A DNA stretch of 47,534 nucleotides from Fusobacteriota bacterium (lineage in GTDB: Bacteria; Fusobacteriota; Fusobacteriia; JAPLKR01): the NCBI GenBank assembly GCA_026387965.1, contig JAPLKR010000025.1:1-47534 (forward strand), given 5' to 3'. The translations under genes and the position numbers were made by a program. Numbering within the stretch: position 1 is the stretch's first letter; each line of letters opens with the position of its first letter. Positions 40,207 to 47,534 of the stretch are shown piece after piece. The notes beneath the pieces were generated by a model that saw only the letters and a program-made list of their open reading frames with translations, was not told the DNA's origin and searched no databases.

Positions 40207-40228
40207 AAAATGAGACATGATTCATTTT
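40207..40228. promoter_or_regulatory. Candidate operator upstream of the acyl-CoA operon
   Basis: AAAATGA (40207-40213) and TCATTTT (40222-40228) form a 7-8-7 inverted repeat. A minus-strand TAAAAT overlaps its far end and may be the -10. On the minus strand the site shares ATGAAT...TCAT with a site at the TetR gene's promoter (41413-41426), so it is a plausible binding site for the tandem TetR protein. Confidence 0.45.
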
Positions 40229-40267
40229 ACAATATTCGTGTGAAGTTTGTGCGATATAAACTATGTG

Positions 40268-41392
40268 TTACAATTTGTTTTTTGTCCCACTTTCTAAAAA
40301 CTTTAAAACTTTTTTATACAGTGTGTCAGAATTTTTTATCAACTTCGTATAGAACATATCAATCCCAGCATAATGACTGATTCCAACCATAATGCAAGAT
40401 ATTAATAGCTTCTCTTCGATACTGTAAGATGTAGTCTCAAGCACCCTCATAAAGAGCCTTTTTATCCTATCATATCTTTCACTAAAAGTTTTGAAATGAA
40501 ATTCTGCATCCCTAATAATTCTATATTGTTCCGGGGTGATCGAAAAATAAGACTGTATCAAATACAACATTTTCAGTGTATTGGTAAATTTATCTTCATA
40601 TTTGAACGTATTCTCATATACAATTTCTTCAATTTGAGAATCAAATAATTCTAAAATAACTTTCAGAACTTCCTCTTTATTTTGAAAACAGTGATAAAAT
40701 GACCCTGTACTATACCCAAGTTCTTTCATAATCACTTCGATTTTAACATTAAAATATCCCATTTTTCCAAAAAGTTCTGTGGCCTTTCTCACTATTTGCA
40801 TTTTTTTTGAAAGTGTTAAGGGAGTTTTTAGAAAACAGTCACTGGCTTCAATAATTTTATTTAAATCACATTGGCTTTTTTCATTAAATCCTTCAAGAAT
40901 AAACCGTACCAAGAACTCACAATCTAGTTTTTCATTTAATCTAAAATATGCAATAGAGGTATAACGAATAGCTGCCATAACAATAACATATTGGTACTCT
41001 GAAATTTCGCATTTATATACTTTTTTCAAAGTTTTAATATAAATATCACGAATAGCCAGTTCATATTCAATAAATGTATACTGGGCTTCTCTAAATAATC
41101 GTACCAAATTGTATTCGTTTTCAATAACTTCATAATTTAATTCTATAAATTTTTTCAACCGATGTTCAACATTAGCACCATCTATAACTTCAAATTTTAT
41201 TTTATGTTTATCAAGAAGACTGTTTACCAGAGCTGAAAAAATATCCCGCTTACTTGAAAAATAGTTATAAAATACACCATTTGATACTTTTGCATGTGAT
41301 GTGATTTGTAAGACCGAAACTTCATCATATGGTAGAGTTGAAAAAATTTCAATTGCTGATCTTATCAGTTTATTTTCAATATTATCTTTCAT
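40268..41392 (-). CDS. Tandem TetR-family regulator (two TetR units in one chain)
   Basis: This 374-residue protein contains two TetR-type units. The first HTH is at about residues 8-55 (I-R-S-A-I-E-I-F, then S-N-G-V-F-Y-N-Y-F-S-S-K-R-D-I-F). The second is at about 200-250 (V-R-K-A-T-E-L-F, then S-T-G-S-F-Y-H-C-F-Q-N-K-E-E-V). Each is followed by its own helical ligand/dimerisation domain. Most TetR proteins are about 200 residues and dimerise; this one may act as a covalent pseudo-dimer. It is upstream of and in the same direction as the acyl-CoA operon. GGAAGG precedes ATG 41392. Its promoter carries an ATGA/TCAT site, suggesting autoregulation. Confidence 0.88.
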   Translation of the reverse strand: MKDNIENKLIRSAIEIFSTLPYDEVSVLQITSHAKVSNGVFYNYFSSKRDIFSALVNSLLDKHKIKFEVIDGANVEHRLKKFIELNYEVIENEYNLVRLFREAQYTFIEYELAIRDIYIKTLKKVYKCEISEYQYVIVMAAIRYTSIAYFRLNEKLDCEFLVRFILEGFNEKSQCDLNKIIEASDCFLKTPLTLSKKMQIVRKATELFGKMGYFNVKIEVIMKELGYSTGSFYHCFQNKEEVLKVILELFDSQIEEIVYENTFKYEDKFTNTLKMLYLIQSYFSITPEQYRIIRDAEFHFKTFSERYDRIKRLFMRVLETTSYSIEEKLLISCIMVGISHYAGIDMFYTKLIKNSDTLYKKVLKFLESGTKNKL

Positions 41393-41412
41393 TTGCCTTC
41401 CTTTCTAACGCA

Positions 41413-41441
41413 ATGATACAATTCATCACCTTAATTGTCAA
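41413..41441 (-). promoter_or_regulatory. Promoter of the tandem TetR gene with overlapping operator
   Basis: On the minus strand TTGACA (41441-41436) and TATCAT (41418-41413) are exactly 17 bp apart. The dyad ATGA...TCAT (41413-41426) covers the -10, the place where a repressor would block polymerase. The preceding gene's terminator ends just upstream. Confidence 0.7.
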
Positions 41442-41444
41442 CTA

Positions 41445-41472
41445 AAAAATCTAGTGTCTCCACTAGATTTTT
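41445..41472 (-). terminator. Terminator of the FAD oxidoreductase operon
   Basis: A 12-bp perfect stem (41445-41456 and 41461-41472) with a 4-nt loop contains the TAG stop of the minus-strand gene in its arm and is followed by T6 on that strand. The TetR promoter's -35 begins 3 bases further on. Confidence 0.85.
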
Positions 41473-42848
41473 GATTTTAAATAATATTTTGCTATTTCTT
41501 TTGGATAACCTCTTCTAACGGCAATAGCTTCTGCAACTTCTTCTATTTTGCTGGATTCTGTTTTTAATGGAACTATTTCTATAGTTTCTCCCAATATTTT
41601 TTCTATAATTTTTCTTGCAATATTAATAATTGAGGAGTATTTGACTAGCTCAATACGAATATAGTTTTCAGAAAAATCCACGCCCCCTGTACGCTTAGAA
41701 ATTTCACCTTTAGAAATTTTTTGAATACCAAAAAATGGCTTATATACCACATTACCTATGTCAAAAATTTTAATATATTTACCAATTTTTGAAACGGCAC
41801 TATAAGTTCTTCTTTCTAGTTCTTCTTTACTAAACCCTTGTATCAAAATATTTTCAACTACGCTATTTAAACTTAGTTTTTCATCACTACATGAGTGGCT
41901 TATCCCATTTTCAAAAAGAGTGGATTCGTGCGTCATTGAGTGAAGCTGAAAATAATTACCACATTGTGGTGTCAATTGCCCCATTCCTTTTGTCGTGCCT
42001 CGAATGCCGTGAAAAATTATTTCAGGTATCGTTTTTAATTGCGTACAGTTAACCAGATAGGCTGCTTTAAACTCAACCATCTCCTCTTCATAAATACCTA
42101 ATAATTTATCAACGGCACCACTTTGATATCCTGCAGCATTTACTACGAAGTCTACTTGAATAAAATGCTCACATTCTTCACACTTTAAAAGTAACTCTAA
42201 CGTCTCTTCTTTCATACAAATACCTAATACCTGACTATTTAAATGTACTTTTACAGAACTATTTTTCAATTCTTCTTCGATTAGTGCTGCAATGCGAAAG
42301 AGTGCGATTCCAGGTTCATTGATCATCATGATTGGAAATTTCAGTGTATCTAGTACAAGCTTTTCAACAACATTTCCTAACCAATCACTATGAGTTATTG
42401 GCTCTTCTACATAAGGTTTATCAAGCAGCTTTGCTACATCATCTTCATAATAAAGTGTATAGTAGTTATCGGGGAGGCCTAAAACTTCATTTCTTAGGTC
42501 TTGTGAAATAAGTTCAAAGTAATATTTTTTTAGCTCTTGCGCCTTATCTATAAGCTCTTCTAATTCGAATGGAATATCTTTTGGAACACACAAAAGTGTC
42601 GGCCTATGATTGATTCCAAGAGGATATCTTCTTGCAAATTCTATTGATTCACGTAGTAATTCTTTCGCATCCTCTACTGGTATTTCTGGATATAAATTAC
42701 CCCCTGCATGTAAATGACATGCAGGAGGGCCATTAACGACTTCATTCCCTTTTTCAATCAAATGAACTTTCATCCCATATTTTTCAAGTTCGAGAGCAAC
42801 AGTAGTTCCTGAAATTCCTGCTCCAATCACCGCAACCGTCTTACTCAC
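41463..42848 (-). CDS. FAD-dependent oxidoreductase (DAO superfamily)
   Basis: This 461-residue protein starts at GTG 42848, placed 6 nt after GGAGG; the following residues, S-K-T-V-A-V-I-G-A-G-I-S-G, form the FAD-binding N-terminus. A glycine-oxidase/D-amino-acid-dehydrogenase-like body follows, with V-N-A-A-G-Y-Q-S-G in the middle and Y-K-P-F-F-G-I-Q and R-T-G-G-V near the end. The substrate is unknown. It overlaps the YkgJ-like gene by 8 bases through GTGAGTAA. It is last in an operon beginning at 44461. Confidence 0.8.
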   Translation of the reverse strand: MSKTVAVIGAGISGTTVALELEKYGMKVHLIEKGNEVVNGPPACHLHAGGNLYPEIPVEDAKELLRESIEFARRYPLGINHRPTLLCVPKDIPFELEELIDKAQELKKYYFELISQDLRNEVLGLPDNYYTLYYEDDVAKLLDKPYVEEPITHSDWLGNVVEKLVLDTLKFPIMMINEPGIALFRIAALIEEELKNSSVKVHLNSQVLGICMKEETLELLLKCEECEHFIQVDFVVNAAGYQSGAVDKLLGIYEEEMVEFKAAYLVNCTQLKTIPEIIFHGIRGTTKGMGQLTPQCGNYFQLHSMTHESTLFENGISHSCSDEKLSLNSVVENILIQGFSKEELERRTYSAVSKIGKYIKIFDIGNVVYKPFFGIQKISKGEISKRTGGVDFSENYIRIELVKYSSIINIARKIIEKILGETIEIVPLKTESSKIEEVAEAIAVRRGYPKEIAKYYLKSKI

Positions 42849-43185
42849 TTTTGTCCTCCGTAATGACTGAATTTTGAAGCCCTGGACACTCTTCATGTTG
42901 CCATTCCCAAGGGAAATCACTACACTGTTTAGGTCTTACAGCATAAATTTGACACTTTTTTGACTCTACATCGTAATAGATGCACGTTCCATTTTCAGGT
43001 TCAGTTAAAGCTAATCCTTTTCGACTTGGGGCAAGAGTGGTGAAATTTTCAATATAATTCGCTTCACTCATTTTTAAAAAACTTGAAATGGCCTTAATAT
43101 CTTTTCTAGTGATAAAAACAAACCCCTTCCATTCACAACACTTTCCGCATAAAGTGCAACTGAATTTCTCGAAATCGTATCTCAT
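42841..43185 (-). CDS. YkgJ-family cysteine-cluster protein
   Basis: This 114-residue protein has C-T-L-C-G-K-C-C at about residues 10-17, the CxxCxxCC signature of the YkgJ/UPF0153 family. Further cysteines lie in G-T-C-I-Y-Y, K-K-C-Q-I-Y, R-P-K-Q-C-S-D-F-P and E-E-C-P-G. The family binds a metal or Fe-S centre of unknown use. GGGAG precedes ATG 43185. It is translationally coupled to the FAD oxidoreductase, so the two may act together in a redox step. Confidence 0.88.
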   Translation of the reverse strand: MRYDFEKFSCTLCGKCCEWKGFVFITRKDIKAISSFLKMSEANYIENFTTLAPSRKGLALTEPENGTCIYYDVESKKCQIYAVRPKQCSDFPWEWQHEECPGLQNSVITEDKSE

Positions 43186-43210
43186 TATCGCTCCCTTTTA
43201 AGCATTATTT

Positions 43211-43936
43211 CTACTCTTGCAAGTCAATACCACCCGCTAACTTATTTAACCTTTCTCTACGCTCATGCCAATCAGGCATCAGTGTTGTTAAAAATTGATA
43301 ATAGTCCTTGCTATGGTTTGCATGTCTTAAATGGGCTAATTCATGCATCACTACATACTCGATCAAACTATCTTCAAAATGAATCAAATGAGTTGAAAGA
43401 GTTACTATTTTCTTCATAGGAAGACAACTTCCCCAACGACTTTTCATAAAGCGAATCTTTAAACTCGGCATCTCTATACCGTAACGACTCGCTACTGTAA
43501 AAGCATTGTTTAACACTTTTGGGTATACAAAGAGTGCTTGATCATACAAAAACTTCTTGAAAACTCCCTTTTTAAGCTCACCATTTTCAACATCATCAAC
43601 GCAAATGTAAAGCGTTTTATTTTGAAGATAAGCAGATTTTTTCTTTGAGCTTATCACCTCTAAGGGATAGATTTCCCCAAGAAGTGATACTTTTTCACCA
43701 CTGACAAAGTTCAACTCACTCTTACTTCCCCCTTGAGCCTCTTGCATTTTAAGTTTTGACACAATCCATTTACTCTTTTGGTAAATAAACTGCTCAATTT
43801 GAAAAATTCCCACTCCTTTCGGAGCAGAAATTTTTAGTATTAGCGCTCTATCAATTTTTATGATGATATGTCGAATATCTTTAAACTCAACACTATATTC
43901 AATCTTTTGCCCACTCAGCGCAATAATTCTCTTCAC
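43211..43936 (-). CDS. YgjP-like M48-type metallopeptidase (DUF45)
   Basis: This 241-residue protein has the zinc motif H-E-L-A-H-L-R-H-x-N-H-S-K-D-Y, containing HExxH with a downstream third His, preceded by R-W-G-S-C near residue 168. This is the WLM/DUF45 layout seen in E. coli YgjP and related to Wss1/SprT-like proteases. It has no signal peptide. The start is GTG 43936, immediately after the stop of the upstream gene, so translation is coupled. Confidence 0.85.
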   Translation of the reverse strand: MKRIIALSGQKIEYSVEFKDIRHIIIKIDRALILKISAPKGVGIFQIEQFIYQKSKWIVSKLKMQEAQGGSKSELNFVSGEKVSLLGEIYPLEVISSKKKSAYLQNKTLYICVDDVENGELKKGVFKKFLYDQALFVYPKVLNNAFTVASRYGIEMPSLKIRFMKSRWGSCLPMKKIVTLSTHLIHFEDSLIEYVVMHELAHLRHANHSKDYYQFLTTLMPDWHERRERLNKLAGGIDLQE

Positions 43937-44461
43937 TTAAATCCCCATAAGTTTTGATTGATAGCACACTCTTTGAGCCTCTAGATCACTATCACTAATT
44001 TCTAGTGCACCATAAGTAACAAAAGCATCAAGATAGATAAGCCCGCATAATTTTGCCAATTGGCAAAGTGGTTTTGTTAACTCTTCCACTGTTGTAGAAT
44101 TATATCCTTCAGGGGTGTAGGTATCTTTCGGTCCGCCCGTTGTGATTGCAAAAAGCACTTTTTTGCCTTCAAGTGCTTTTCCTTGACTTCCATAAGCAAA
44201 ACCATGTGTAAGCACATCATCAAACCATTTTCTGAGTAGCGGAGTTGTTGAGTACCAGTGAAAAGGAGTTTGAAAAATAATAGTATCATGTGCTAGAAGT
44301 CGACTTTGCTCTTTTTTGACATCAATCTGAAAATTCCCATACTCATCATAAAGATAGACAATCGTTACATTTTTAAGTGTTTCTATTCCCTTTAATAAAG
44401 CTTTGTTGAGTCTTGAATTCTCCCAGTTAGGATGTGCAATATAGATGATTTTTTTACTCAT
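43937..44461 (-). CDS. NAD(P)H:quinone oxidoreductase, flavodoxin-like (KefF/MdaB type)
   Basis: This 174-residue flavoprotein begins Y-I-A-H-P-N-W-E-N-S-R-L-N, the FMN/FAD phosphate loop of the NQO1/KefF family. It continues Q-T-P-F-H-W-Y-S-T-T-P-L-L-R-K-W-F-D-D-V-L-T-H-G-F-A-Y-G and T-T-G-G, all family hallmarks. It reduces quinones by two electrons or serves as a potassium-efflux accessory. It is first in the operon with the YgjP-like peptidase, YkgJ-like and FAD oxidoreductase genes. No kefC was seen. Confidence 0.9.
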   Translation of the reverse strand: MSKKIIYIAHPNWENSRLNKALLKGIETLKNVTIVYLYDEYGNFQIDVKKEQSRLLAHDTIIFQTPFHWYSTTPLLRKWFDDVLTHGFAYGSQGKALEGKKVLFAITTGGPKDTYTPEGYNSTTVEELTKPLCQLAKLCGLIYLDAFVTYGALEISDSDLEAQRVCYQSKLMGI

Positions 44462-44499
44462 AATTATTCCCTTTATTTAAATTTTATTTATTTTATACT

Positions 44500-47037
44500 T
44501 TATCGCTTCAAGGTGAAATTTTGCTCCTTTAATCTCTCCGAAAGCGTAGTGAAATCAATACTTTTACTGTGATCAATTGTGACTCTTTGAGTTTCAAGAT
44601 CGACAACTACACGCATTATTCCTTCACTCACCATAATAGCGTCCGTTACTTTCTTCACACAACTCTGGCAATTCATTTTAGTTATCTCGACTACTGTTTC
44701 AAAAGTATTCTCTTCAATCCTAGCGTTGCTTAAATTAGTAACTTTCAAAGTAGCGACTGTTTTATTTAGTCCACTCTCTAGACTGTGATTGATTTCACAC
44801 AGTTCAACGTTCACTATCGCTCTATCTCTGTTTGTGTTACCTTTTTCCAAATTATTCTCTCTAAAATTTATTTGGTTTAACCTAAGAGCATTCGCCACTA
44901 CGCAGAGTGAACTAAAGGCCATTGCAAAAGCCGATATCATAGGGCTGAGTTTCCAATGAAGAGAGTAAAAGAATACCCCAGCAGCTATTGGAATTAAGAG
45001 TATATTATAAAAAAAAGCCCAAAACAGATTCTGCTTGATATTTACAATACATTTTCTACTTAGTACTATAGCATGAATCACACCATAAAGTGAACTCCTC
45101 ATGAGGACTACGCCTGCACTTTCAACAGCAATATCTGTCCCACTCCCAATCGCAATCCCAACATCACTTAAAACAAGTGCGGGTGCATCATTAATTCCAT
45201 CTCCAACAAAAGCTGTACATCCCTCATTTTTATATCTCTCTATTACACGCCCTTTTTCACTCGGAAGCATATTACACATCACGTCATCAACACCCAAAAA
45301 GGCTCCAACAGCCTCACCAACTTTTTGATTGTCACCCGTTAATAAAGTAGTCTTTATCCCCATCGCTTTTAAGCTTGAAATTACGCTCTTTGCCTCGACT
45401 TTTACGGTATCTTCTAAATATATCGCTCCAACACATACTGCATTCACAACTACAAATGAAACTGTCGCTATCTTATTTTCATCAAAATCAACTTTTATAT
45501 TTAAACGTTCCATTAATGCTTTGTTCCCAACGATAACCGTATACATACCTAGAGTACCCTCAATACCTAACCCTTGATGTACTTTTACATCTTCGTAAGG
45601 GAAAAACTCTACGCACTCCCTCTCACAGTATGAAACAAGTGCTTTGCCAAGAGTATGTTCAGAATATTTTTCCAAGCTTCCCACTAACGACAATAGTAAC
45701 TTTATGTCGATATGTGTAGAAATGTGAGTGATCTCTATTTTTCCCGTTGTAAGTGTTCCAGTCTTATCAAATACCACCCGTTTGACTTTATGAAGACTTT
45801 CTAAGACCTCGCCATTTCGAATCAAAACACCAAAACGCGCTCCAACACCTGTTGCCACCATAATGGCTGTAGGAGTTGCTAACCCCAATGCGCAAGGACA
45901 TGCCACGACCAAAACAGCTATGACCATCATCAATGAAAAGTTTAAACTATGGCTAGTTATTCCCCAATACGTTCCCACTACAACTGCAATAAGCAGTACT
46001 ATCGGAACAAAATACTCTGATATTTTATCCGCTATTTTAGCAATAGGAGCTTTCGACCCTTGAGCGGATTGAACAAACTTTATTATTTCAGAGAGGAGGG
46101 TATTTTCAGGTGATTTTGCCACCTCTACTTCCAACACACCCGTAAGATTAAGTGTCCCTTCAAAAACTTCTGCCCCTTTGGATTTCATTATGGGAAAACT
46201 CTCCCCAGTCAACATTGCCTCATCAATTTCTGACGTACCCGTGACTATTATCCCATCAACAGGGATTTTTTCCCCAACCTTAATTTGTACATTATCACTT
46301 AGAACAATTTGAGATATATCGCACAGCTGATACTCACTGCCGACTTTTTTATATACTTTTTGACTTTTCAGATTTAAGAGTTTTGAAATTGCTGCCCCTG
46401 TTTTACCTTTTGCACGCTTTTCAAGTTGTTTGCCCAAAAATATTAGCGTTATAATGACCCCACTCGATTCAAAATAGAGTTCGTGCACAAAATGACTATT
46501 GCCATTAGCTATCTCAAAAAGAGAAAACAGAGAGTAAACAAGGGCTGCCCCAGCCCCCATAGCGACTAAACTATCCATATTTGGATGGCGTCTTACAAAA
46601 TGCTTGAAACCATTAATAAAAAATCCTCTTCCTACATAAAGAATGGGAATAAGTAGAATAAGCTCAAGCAGCGCATACCACAGCGCATTTGAAGAAATGA
46701 TTGAAGTCAGTTTTGTACTCATCATTGGAACCATGGCAATACATACCAATACTATACAGAAAAAAATAGCTATCCATAGCATGTAACTATTTGACTTTTC
46801 TTCGTTACTATCCCTAAGCGAATCCTTCAATGGGTGTAACTGATATCCTGATTTTTCAACTTTTCCAAAAAAAATCTCTTCATCAATTTCTTTTTTCGCT
46901 TCAAAAGAGAGCGTTTCGGAGGCAAAATTCACACTTACCTTTTCAATACCTTCCATTTTTATAACTATTTTTTCAATAGTGTTTGCACACACCGCGCAGT
47001 GCATTCCTTTAACTTTATACTGATACTTATAAGCCAT
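44500..47037 (-). CDS. copA: Copper-exporting P1B-type ATPase with HMA domains at both ends
   Basis: This 845-residue inner-membrane pump exports Cu(I). Order: N-terminal HMA with G-M-H-C-A-V-C (C14, C17), six helices with C-P-C in A-C-P-C-A-L-G-L-A-T-P, actuator motif T-G-E-S, phosphorylation motif D-K-T-G-T-L-T, G-D-G-I-N-D-A-P-A-L, two final helices, then a polar linker of about 60 residues and a second HMA with M-N-C-Q-S-C at the C-terminus. A C-terminal HMA is uncommon, since extra HMAs are usually N-terminal. GGAGG precedes ATG 47037. It appears monocistronic with its own promoter; no copZ or regulator gene is adjacent. Confidence 0.94.
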   Translation of the reverse strand: MAYKYQYKVKGMHCAVCANTIEKIVIKMEGIEKVSVNFASETLSFEAKKEIDEEIFFGKVEKSGYQLHPLKDSLRDSNEEKSNSYMLWIAIFFCIVLVCIAMVPMMSTKLTSIISSNALWYALLELILLIPILYVGRGFFINGFKHFVRRHPNMDSLVAMGAGAALVYSLFSLFEIANGNSHFVHELYFESSGVIITLIFLGKQLEKRAKGKTGAAISKLLNLKSQKVYKKVGSEYQLCDISQIVLSDNVQIKVGEKIPVDGIIVTGTSEIDEAMLTGESFPIMKSKGAEVFEGTLNLTGVLEVEVAKSPENTLLSEIIKFVQSAQGSKAPIAKIADKISEYFVPIVLLIAVVVGTYWGITSHSLNFSLMMVIAVLVVACPCALGLATPTAIMVATGVGARFGVLIRNGEVLESLHKVKRVVFDKTGTLTTGKIEITHISTHIDIKLLLSLVGSLEKYSEHTLGKALVSYCERECVEFFPYEDVKVHQGLGIEGTLGMYTVIVGNKALMERLNIKVDFDENKIATVSFVVVNAVCVGAIYLEDTVKVEAKSVISSLKAMGIKTTLLTGDNQKVGEAVGAFLGVDDVMCNMLPSEKGRVIERYKNEGCTAFVGDGINDAPALVLSDVGIAIGSGTDIAVESAGVVLMRSSLYGVIHAIVLSRKCIVNIKQNLFWAFFYNILLIPIAAGVFFYSLHWKLSPMISAFAMAFSSLCVVANALRLNQINFRENNLEKGNTNRDRAIVNVELCEINHSLESGLNKTVATLKVTNLSNARIEENTFETVVEITKMNCQSCVKKVTDAIMVSEGIMRVVVDLETQRVTIDHSKSIDFTTLSERLKEQNFTLKR

Positions 47038-47068
47038 ATTGGACCTCCAGACATTATTTATACTTTAT

Positions 47069-47097
47069 ATCATACTTCATGAAAACTCAAATGTCAA
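47069..47097 (-). promoter_or_regulatory. Promoter of copA
   Basis: On the minus strand TTGACA (47097-47092) and TATGAT (47074-47069) are separated by 17 bp. The normal 17-bp spacing argues against a CueR/MerR-type promoter, which usually has 19-20 bp. Confidence 0.7.
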
Positions 47098-47117
47098 CAA
47101 CACTTATCAAGAATTAT

Positions 47118-47142
47118 GAGATGAAACAAAGAGCGTCATCTC
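47118..47142 (-). terminator. Weak hairpin after the DUF481-like gene
   Basis: GAGATGA (47118-47124) and TCATCTC (47136-47142) form a 7-bp stem with an 11-nt loop, 4 bases past the minus-strand stop at 47147. No strong U-run follows, so termination is uncertain. Confidence 0.4.
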
Positions 47143-47146
47143 TTAG

Positions 47147-47534
47147 TTATATTCCATATATAATAGCCATTGTTGTCTGTGTGTTAGTACGACTTTTTTC
47201 TGTTGCTGGTGCAGTTGTACAAATAATTCCATAATTAATTTGCATAGACATATTATCAGTTAATTTTGAAGTTATTGCAAAAAGAGATTGCAAATTGGTT
47301 TGCTGTGCGCCAACCACTGCAGTTAGTGCTTCCGATACAACTGATGTTTTGCTTAAAAAATACTTATAATTAAGCACTGTATTTGCTGCAAGATAGTACG
47401 ATGATAGTGCACCAGGTTGTGGCGGTGATAGACCCACTTTTTGAACACCAGCTGGACCAATCAATGCCGTCAAATTTTGTGTTTTATCGTTTATAATAGA
47501 ACGCCTATAACCTATTGACTCTGTCACAGTATAA
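47147..47534 (-). CDS. DUF481-like outer-membrane protein, C-terminal part (5' end outside window)
   Basis: The minus-strand frame is open from the window edge to TAA at 47147, about 129 residues. Alternating strands (Y-Y-L-A-A-N-T-V-L-N-Y-K-Y, S-V-V-S-E-A-L-T-A-V-V) and the end, with L-T-D-N-M-S-M-Q-I-N-Y-G-I, T-N-T-Q-T-T-M-A-I-I-Y-G-I, resemble the DUF481/YdiY barrel C-terminus (S-x-L-x-x-x-L-x-x-x-L-x-Y then T-D-T-x-x-x-x-x-L-x-Y). The last residue is Ile rather than Phe. The family is an outer-membrane protein of unknown role. Confidence 0.6.
   Translation of the reverse strand, partial: YTVTESIGYRRSIINDKTQNLTALIGPAGVQKVGLSPPQPGALSSYYLAANTVLNYKYFLSKTSVVSEALTAVVGAQQTNLQSLFAITSKLTDNMSMQINYGIICTTAPATEKSRTNTQTTMAIIYGI

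Noticed and set aside
40188-40208. TTG start at 40208 for the family I CoA-transferase
   Set aside because: It lies before and within the Shine-Dalgarno TAGGAG; the GTG at 40187 is after it and matches the family's first residues.
47038-47097. CueR/MerR-type copper promoter for copA
   Set aside because: The -35 to -10 spacing is a normal 17 bp, not the stretched 19-20 bp of MerR-family promoters, and no clear dyad lies in the spacer.
1-47534. Insertion sequences, CRISPR arrays, integrases, tRNA or rRNA genes
   Set aside because: No transposase-like protein, regularly spaced repeat, or cloverleaf-like conserved TTCGANTC-type segment was noticed on either strand; short AT-rich repeats are background.

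Overview
The window is AT-rich bacterial chromosome, densely packed, with no rRNA, tRNA, CRISPR array or recognisable insertion sequence. Several genes point to a diderm (outer-membrane) bacterium: two small beta-barrel proteins ending in Phe, a DUF481-like outer-membrane protein, GmhA for heptose synthesis, and a periplasmic thioredoxin with CcdA. Lysine synthesis uses the acetyl route (dapH), and the gene set includes families common in Firmicutes, Thermotogota, Fusobacteriota and Spirochaetota (Ter-type enoyl-CoA reductase, QueH, a zinc-ribbon/acyltransferase module). I cannot assign a phylum from this alone. The genetic code looks standard, because TGA ends genes at the length expected for their families. 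Promoters are close to the sigma70 consensus and most genes have strong Shine-Dalgarno sites.

Layout from left to right. 1-1340: the end of fmt, then folD. 1340-2839: two paralogous outer-membrane proteins on the minus strand. 3154-8333: a lysine/diaminopimelate operon, dapF-asd-dapA-dapB-dapH, followed by a BASS-type transporter. 8413-8722: a decayed coding stretch. 8799-10499: an aromatic-acid-exporter-like membrane protein and DNA glycosylase tag. 10518-15114, minus strand: an orphan methylmalonyl-CoA decarboxylase-like gene, then a five-gene membrane/lipid locus (acyltransferase, zinc-ribbon membrane protein, lipase, two small membrane proteins). 15235-17900, minus strand: an interrupted small ORF with its own terminator, then uppP-hsp20-NUDIX/KynB fusion. 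18029-22677: a HAD phosphatase, a beta-helix lipoprotein, and a PHP/geranylgeranyl-reductase/membrane operon. 22805-25382: gloA-ccdA-thioredoxin and a membrane metallophosphoesterase. 25465-28655: a PfkB sugar kinase, gmhA, a radical SAM protein and an HD protein. 28800-33508: a QueH/CCA-adding-enzyme fusion downstream of a LysR gene, which is divergent from amt-glnK. 33571-41392: a fatty acyl-CoA/CoA-transferase operon behind a tandem TetR regulator. 41463-44461: a redox and metal-binding protein operon. 44500-47037: a copper ATPase. 47147-47534: the end of a DUF481-like protein.

The most interesting region is 33571-41392. It encodes a family I CoA-transferase, a 3-hydroxybutyrate dehydrogenase-like SDR, four consecutive MaoC-type hot-dog proteins (two with the hydratase motif, two that have lost it), a trans-2-enoyl-CoA reductase gene whose 5' end carries an in-gene deletion and frameshift, and a type III CoA-transferase. 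It reads as an (R)-3-hydroxybutyryl-CoA to crotonyl-CoA to butyryl-CoA route controlled by a two-domain TetR protein. Other notable genes are the QueH-CCA fusion, the NUDIX-kynurenine formamidase fusion, a P-II protein with Phe at both T-loop tyrosine sites, and an 84-codon frame broken by one TGA.
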